Assembly (NCBI GenBank): GCA_003155465.1
Contig: PMCR01000313.1
Span: 1-9,481 of the forward strand
From: Myxococcales bacterium
Lineage (GTDB): Bacteria; Myxococcota; Polyangia; Fen-1088
Direction: 5' to 3'
Length of the DNA: 9,481 nucleotides
In this document: positions 6,199 through 9,481 of the stretch, piece by piece
Numbering within the stretch: the first letter of the stretch is position 1
Layout: every line of letters begins with the position of its first letter
Program-made: the position numbers and the translations under genes
Notes under the pieces: generated by a model
Told to the model about the DNA's origin: nothing
The model's input: only the letters and a program-made list of their open reading frames with translations
Database searches by the model: none

Positions 6199-6723
6199 GT
6201 GCTGGGCCGCTTATTCCTCGGTCTGCTGATAGCAGACGTCGTCATCCTATGGGTGGCATCTTGTCCTGCGTTCGCCACGGGCTCGGGCGAAAAGCAGGTT
6301 GCTGCGTCGCTCGGCCTCGCCCTGGCCGGCAATGACGACAGCACGCGTCCAGGGATTCAGGCCGGCGTCGAAACTATGCTGGGGCTCTCCGACGCCTGGG
6401 CCGGCCGCCTGGCGGTGAGCAGCTCCTGGCAGCCCAAGCGCCACGTGACGGCACTATCCTTGGGCACGACCTACTCGCTCGATGTGGTGCGCTGGGTGCC
6501 CTTCGTGGACCTCGGGGTCAGCCTGGCCGACCTGCGCGGCGATGGCGCCAGCTCGCAGCGCATTGGGCCGCAAGTGGGGCTCGGCGCAGAGTATCTGCTC
6601 TCGCGACGCTGGACCCTGGCAGTGCTGGCCCGCTTCGACTACTTCGCCCTGCGCCTCAGGGGGCCCGATGGCGCCCATCCGTGGTGGGGCTGTGCCGGCT
6701 TTCGCATCGGACGGGTCTTCTAG
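6199..6723 (+). CDS. Putative outer-membrane beta-barrel protein (unassigned)
   Basis: The protein has 174 residues and I do not recognise its family. A hydrophobic N-terminus (residues 4-20) ending in AFA (24-26) is a likely Sec signal peptide cleaved near Thr27. The mature part alternates hydrophobic and polar residues in strand-like stretches separated by Gly/Asp/Ser turns (KQVAASLGLALAG, WAGRLAVSSSW, FVDLGVSLADL, IGPQVGLGAEYL, WTLAVLARFDYFAL). The last strand, AGFRIGRVF, ends in the terminal Phe typical of barrels recognised by the BAM machinery. Size suits an 8-strand barrel. The GTG start is chosen because it precedes the signal peptide; AGGA lies only 1 nt upstream, unusually close, and a stop lies 6 codons before. 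It diverges from yfgM-bamB, and its TAG overlaps the TAG of convergent der within CTAG (6720-6723). Confidence 0.65.
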   Translation: MLGRLFLGLLIADVVILWVASCPAFATGSGEKQVAASLGLALAGNDDSTRPGIQAGVETMLGLSDAWAGRLAVSSSWQPKRHVTALSLGTTYSLDVVRWVPFVDLGVSLADLRGDGASSQRIGPQVGLGAEYLLSRRWTLAVLARFDYFALRLRGPDGAHPWWGCAGFRIGRVF

Positions 6724-8129
6724 TCTCGCTTTCGCACGGGCTTCTTGCCTTTGTGGGCGCGCAGGACGAGCCGCAGGGGCGATCCCTCGAACCCGTAGAT
6801 GTCCCTCAGCTGGTTCGTGAGGTATCGGCGATAGGGCAAGCCCACGGCCGCGGGGTAGTTGGCGCTGACGAAAAACGACGGCGGGCTGGTCTGCGCCTGG
6901 GTGACGTAGTAGAGCCGGACGTAGCGTCCGCCAGGCCCAGCAGGTGGCGGCCGGCGAGACACAATTTCTTCAAAGTGTTTGTTTAGCTCTGATGTCGGAA
7001 CCCTTCGACACCATTGCGCAAACACATCAGCTGTTTTTCGCGGAATCTCTGCCGCGCCGCGCCCCGTTACTGCGGAAGTCACCATCACGGGTGCCCACGC
7101 CATGAAGCCGAGAACCTCGCGAACAGCGGCAACGGTGTTGTCAATCTCGGCCCGGCGGATGAGGTCGCCTTTGTTGACCACGATGAGCGCAGCCCGGCCC
7201 GACTCCTCGATGAAACTGGCCAGCTTTGCATCCTCTGCGGTGGCCCCGCTCTGGGCATCAATGACCAAGGCCACAACGTCTGCACGCGCCAATTGGTCAC
7301 GCGCCATCTTCGCGGACACCGCCTCGGTCAGGGTGTCGACAGCGCGGCGCCGCCGCAGGCCTGCCGTGTCCACCAGCACGAACTCGCGCCCCTGCCACAT
7401 GAAGGGTGTGTCGATGGGATCACGGGTGGTGCCAGGCTGGTCGTGCACCAGCACCCTCTCCTCTCCCAGCAGGCGATTGACCAGGGAGGACTTGCCGACG
7501 TTGGGCTTGCCGACAAAGGCCAGGCGGATGGGCGCGTTTTCGCCCTCCGCTTCCGCGGCGGTCTGTTGGGCTTCTTCTTTCGGCCATGCCGGCGAGGCAG
7601 CAACACCCAACACGGCAACCGTGGCGTCAAGCAAGTCCCCCACGCCTCGTCCGTGCGCGGCTGATACGGCGAAGACTCGGTCAAACCCCAGACGAAATAC
7701 ATCGCCCATGCTCGGCTCGCGCGTTGCCGAGTCCACTTTGTTGGCTGCGAGCAGGACTGGCTTGCCCGTCCGCCGCAGCAGCTGCGCCACGTCTTCATCG
7801 ACCGGGGTGATGCCTTCCTTCACGTCAAGCACGAAAATCAAGACCGCCGCCTCTTCCACGGAGCGTAGGGTCTGCGTGCGCATCGCGCCCAGGATCCCAC
7901 TGGCGCCGGGATCAAGGCCGCCAGTGTCGGTCAGCCGAAACCGCGCGCCCTCCCACTCGCAAACGCCATAGCGCCGATCGCGCGTCACGCCTGGCGTGTC
8001 CTCTACCAGCGCGGGCTGGCCGCCCACCAAGCGGTTGAACAGAGACGACTTGCCCACGTTGGGCCGCCCCACCAGAGACACGACTGGCAAGGACGGATCG
8101 TCGGCTGGCCGCCGGCTTCGTCTGCTCAC
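6720..8129 (-). CDS. der: Ribosome-assembly GTPase Der (EngA)
   Basis: Der is an essential GTPase with two G domains that acts in 50S subunit maturation. The 469-residue protein shows both. First domain: P-loop GRPNVGKSS (21-29), DTGG (68-71), NKVD (130-133), SA at 156-157. An acidic, Ala/Gln-rich linker (about 184-199) follows. Second domain: P-loop GKPNVGKSS (207-215), DTAG (254-257), NKGD (319-322; most Der proteins have NKWD, as I recall), SA at 352-353. A C-terminal KH-like domain spans about 380-469, with PSFFVSAN and YRRYLTNQLRDIYGFEG, ending in a basic tail. The GTG start overlaps the era TGA as GTGA, with AAGGA about 9 nt upstream, so translation is probably coupled. The stop overlaps that of the convergent barrel gene. 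Confidence 0.97.
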   Translation of the reverse strand: MSRRSRRPADDPSLPVVSLVGRPNVGKSSLFNRLVGGQPALVEDTPGVTRDRRYGVCEWEGARFRLTDTGGLDPGASGILGAMRTQTLRSVEEAAVLIFVLDVKEGITPVDEDVAQLLRRTGKPVLLAANKVDSATREPSMGDVFRLGFDRVFAVSAAHGRGVGDLLDATVAVLGVAASPAWPKEEAQQTAAEAEGENAPIRLAFVGKPNVGKSSLVNRLLGEERVLVHDQPGTTRDPIDTPFMWQGREFVLVDTAGLRRRRAVDTLTEAVSAKMARDQLARADVVALVIDAQSGATAEDAKLASFIEESGRAALIVVNKGDLIRRAEIDNTVAAVREVLGFMAWAPVMVTSAVTGRGAAEIPRKTADVFAQWCRRVPTSELNKHFEEIVSRRPPPAGPGGRYVRLYYVTQAQTSPPSFFVSANYPAAVGLPYRRYLTNQLRDIYGFEGSPLRLVLRAHKGKKPVRKRD

Positions 8130-9148
8130 GGAGTTTCGTCCTTGTAGCCCAGGCGGGCGATCTCCGTGCGGGACTGGGTCCAGTCCTCTTCCACGCGCAC
8201 GTTCAAGCGCAGATGGACCGGACGGCCAAGGAACTTCGCGATCTCCTGGCGGCTGGCCGTGCCCACGTCGCGAATCATGGAGCCATGCTTGCCCACCGCG
8301 ATGGCCTTCTGGCTCTCGCGCTCCACGACTATCGATGCCTCGATGACGGTGTCGCCGGTTGGACGGTCGTTCCAGCTTTCAACCAAGACCGCGGTGGCGT
8401 ACGGTAGCTCCTGTCGCAGGCGCAGAAAGAGCTGCTCCCGGATGAGCTCACCAGCCAAGAAACGTTCAGTCCGATCCGTGAGAACGTCGGGGCCATAGAG
8501 CGGTGGCCCCTCGGGCAAGAGGCCCAGCAGCTCCCGCACCAGGCCCTCCACGCCCTTGCCGCGGGTCGCGCAGGTGGGCACCACCGCTTTGAAGCCGTAC
8601 GACTTGGTCCACCAGTCCAGGACTGGAAGCAACTGGGACTTGTCCTTGACCTTGTCGACCTTGTTGAGTGCCAACACCGTGAGGCGCTTAGTCTCAGCCA
8701 AGCGCTCGATGATTCGCCTTTCCCCCTCTGGCAAAGGCGCCGCCGCCGGAGACAGCGCGCCGGCAATCGCGCGCGCCTCCACCACCAGCAAGGCTGCATC
8801 CACCTGTTCGATGGTCGCCATCGCCTCGCGCACCATGAAACGGTTCAACTCCGAGTGCGCCTCGTGCACGCCGGGGGTATCCACGAATACGATCTGGCCC
8901 CTGACCGGCCCCTGCCCTGCGCGCGGATCCGTGGCGGGCAGCTCCGCCTGGCCGTTCCACACGCCCACGATGCGCGTGCGGGTGGTCTGCGGCTTGGGCG
9001 TAACGATAGCCAACTTCTCGCCGACGATTCGGTTGAGCAAGGTGGACTTGCCCACGTTGGGCCTACCCAGGATGGCGACGGTCCCGGCCACGCTCAGGGG
9101 AACCTTGCCCGTCAAGGACGGTACGTTGGGGTCAGGAGTGTCAGACAC
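8126..9148 (-). CDS. era: GTPase Era, 16S rRNA-binding ribosome assembly factor
   Basis: Era binds near the 3' end of 16S rRNA and helps 30S maturation. The protein has 340 residues against 301 in E. coli. G domain: GRPNVGKST (28-36), QTTRTR (54-59), DTPG (90-93), NKVD (162-165). At G5, where Ser-Ala is usual, it reads Cys193-Ala194. The C-terminal KH domain contains GKHGSMI (287-293) and ends RLGYKDETP. Extra residues relative to E. coli lie at about 68-84 and 127-145, both surface-loop positions, rich in Ala, Pro and Gly. GTG at 9148 is chosen because it leaves a normal short lead before the P-loop. The frame stays open to about 9472, but that extension would cross into the Rrf2 gene and shows no domain. 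No Shine-Dalgarno precedes the GTG. Its TGA overlaps the der start. Confidence 0.95.
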   Translation of the reverse strand: MSDTPDPNVPSLTGKVPLSVAGTVAILGRPNVGKSTLLNRIVGEKLAIVTPKPQTTRTRIVGVWNGQAELPATDPRAGQGPVRGQIVFVDTPGVHEAHSELNRFMVREAMATIEQVDAALLVVEARAIAGALSPAAAPLPEGERRIIERLAETKRLTVLALNKVDKVKDKSQLLPVLDWWTKSYGFKAVVPTCATRGKGVEGLVRELLGLLPEGPPLYGPDVLTDRTERFLAGELIREQLFLRLRQELPYATAVLVESWNDRPTGDTVIEASIVVERESQKAIAVGKHGSMIRDVGTASRQEIAKFLGRPVHLRLNVRVEEDWTQSRTEIARLGYKDETP

Positions 9149-9157
9149 TGGGGCGGT

Positions 9158-9166
9158 TGTATAGCA
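9158..9166 (-). promoter_or_regulatory. Extended -10-like element upstream of era
   Basis: On the minus strand TGCTATACA fits the extended -10 pattern TGnTATAAT with two mismatches. No -35 is seen at the usual spacing. Transcription would begin close to the GTG at 9148, leaving few or no leader bases, consistent with the missing Shine-Dalgarno. Weak evidence. Confidence 0.3.
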
Positions 9167-9228
9167 CCGGCTCAAGGCATACGCGGGGGCAGCTTGACAA
9201 CTCGCCAGTGGCACCGAGCTCAAGGGCA
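9164..9228. repeat. Imperfect direct repeat upstream of era
   Basis: GCACCGGCTCAAGGCA (9164-9179) and GCACCGAGCTCAAGGGCA (9211-9228) are the same sequence except for two single-base insertions. Their starts are 47 bp apart. The first copy overlaps the -10-like element of era. They may be paired binding sites for a regulator, or a small duplication; the sequence alone cannot tell. Confidence 0.4.
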
Positions 9229-9299
9229 ACCGTCGCGCTCGGATTCGACACGTCAAGCCGCATGGCCAGCCCCACACTCTATCCCGCTGAAAACTCACC

Positions 9300-9328
9300 T
9301 TGACACCCCTCGCCCCCAGCACTATCAC
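9300..9328 (+). promoter_or_regulatory. Sigma70-type promoter for the Rrf2-family gene
   Basis: TTGACA (9300-9305) is a perfect -35 element, followed by a 17-nt spacer and TATCAC (9323-9328), which matches 4 of 6 consensus -10 bases. Predicted start is about 9335, giving a leader of about 40 nt before the GTG at 9375. This is the best promoter in the window. Confidence 0.6.
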
Positions 9329-9336
9329 CCCGGTAG
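9322..9336. promoter_or_regulatory. Imperfect inverted repeat over the -10 of the rrf2 promoter
   Basis: CTATCACCCCGGTAG pairs CTA with TAG and C9326 with G9332 across a short centre, with one mismatch in the arm. It covers the -10 hexamer and the predicted start site, where an autorepressor would bind. Rrf2-family regulators often repress their own genes, so this is a candidate site. The arms are short. Confidence 0.25.
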
Positions 9337-9347
9337 GAATTGGCGCC

Positions 9348-9362
9348 CTTGGGGCTCCCAAG
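9348..9362 (+). promoter_or_regulatory. Palindrome/hairpin abutting the ribosome-binding site of the rrf2-type gene
   Basis: CTTGGG-GCT-CCCAAG is a perfect inverted repeat with 6-bp arms and a 3-nt loop in the predicted leader. Its right arm ends at 9362, overlapping the first bases of the Shine-Dalgarno AGAGGA (9361-9366), which lies 8 nt before the GTG. It could act in the mRNA by limiting ribosome access, or in DNA as an operator. Confidence 0.4.
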
Positions 9363-9374
9363 AGGACTTCGACC

Positions 9375-9481
9375 GTGGACGTTAGCCAGAAAAGTCGGTA
9401 TGCGCTAAAGGCAGTTCTCGAACTCTCGTTTCGCTTCGGACAGGGGCCTATTTCAATCTCCCAAATCGCCAAGGCCCAGGC
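9375..9481 (+). CDS. Rrf2-family transcriptional regulator, N-terminus only
   Basis: GTG at 9375 opens a frame of 35 codons plus two bases that runs off the window. The peptide begins MDVSQKSRYALKAVLELS and continues to PISISQIAKAQ. This is the start of the winged helix-turn-helix of the Rrf2 family (compare R-L-S-x-K-G-R-Y-A-L...P-V-S-L-x-x-I-A in IscR and CymR relatives). Such regulators sense Fe-S status, nitric oxide or cysteine metabolism, often through three C-terminal cysteines, which lie outside the window, so the signal cannot be named. AGAGGA 8 nt upstream and a TTGACA-N17-TATCAC promoter support this start. A myxobacterial-type Rrf2 role is not assumed. The gene is divergent from era. 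Confidence 0.82.
   Translation, partial: MDVSQKSRYALKAVLELSFRFGQGPISISQIAKAQ

Larger units (their letters stand above)
9149..9374. other. Divergent intergenic region between era and rrf2-type gene
   Basis: This 226 bp region separates the divergent starts. It holds an extended -10-like element for era (9158-9166), an imperfect direct repeat (9164-9179 and 9211-9228), a clear promoter toward the Rrf2 gene (9300-9328), and a leader hairpin (9348-9362). I see no small open frame with a ribosome-binding site in it. Confidence 0.6.

Noticed and set aside
6979..7971. A 330-codon plus-strand frame opposite der
   Set aside because: It is Ser/Thr/Arg/Ala-rich with no domain, while der on the minus strand carries two complete G domains.
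9194..9199. A TTGACA on the plus strand as a second promoter for the Rrf2 gene
   Set aside because: No acceptable -10 hexamer lies 16 to 18 nt downstream, and the 9300-9328 promoter is better placed.
9149..9472. Era extended N-terminally to 448 residues
   Set aside because: The extension has no recognisable domain, covers the promoter and the start of the Rrf2 gene on the other strand, and Era normally has only a short lead before its P-loop.
1..9481. Search by eye for CRISPR arrays, insertion sequences, tRNA genes, toxin-antitoxin or defence modules
   Set aside because: No regularly spaced repeats, transposase motifs, cloverleaf pattern or effector motifs were seen; nearly all DNA is accounted for by housekeeping genes.

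Overview
This GC-rich window looks like chromosomal housekeeping DNA from a Gram-negative bacterium. The periplasmic and outer-membrane genes (a BamB-like lipoprotein, a YfgM-like anchored TPR protein, a signal-peptide beta-barrel candidate) indicate two membranes. The DUF507 remnant, the tandem PilZ-type protein and the start of the YfgM homologue resemble proteins of the Myxococcota/deltaproteobacterial lineages. That placement is inference; no rRNA or other marker is present. Starts are often not ATG: GTG, TTG and apparently one CTG.

Layout from left to right. A DUF507-family fragment (+) enters at the left edge and converges on elbB (-), a DJ-1/PfpI-superfamily glyoxalase. Next is the queuosine pair queA-tgt (-), whose ATGA stop/start overlap implies translational coupling. 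A tight GC hairpin follows tgt. queA diverges from a PilZ-domain gene (+) across only about 27 bp. The PilZ gene converges on bamB (-) over an imperfect hairpin. yfgM-bamB form one unit (-). A small outer-membrane barrel candidate (+) diverges from yfgM and runs into the end of der (-) so that the two stop codons overlap in one CTAG. era-der (-) overlap by GTGA. At the right edge an Rrf2-family regulator (+) begins, with a good sigma70-type promoter, and runs out of the window.

Functional themes: tRNA wobble modification (QueA, Tgt), ribosome assembly (Era, Der), and outer-membrane biogenesis (YfgM, BamB, barrel candidate). The order der, then yfgM, then bamB recalls the yfgM-bamB-der neighbourhood of Enterobacteria, here rearranged, with era upstream and an opposite-strand gene inserted. 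I see no mobile element, CRISPR array, RNA gene or defence island, and no convincing undescribed multi-gene system. The most interesting points are the apparent CTG start of queA, the degenerate tandem PilZ protein, the inserted barrel gene, and repeats and palindromes in the era/rrf2 intergenic region.
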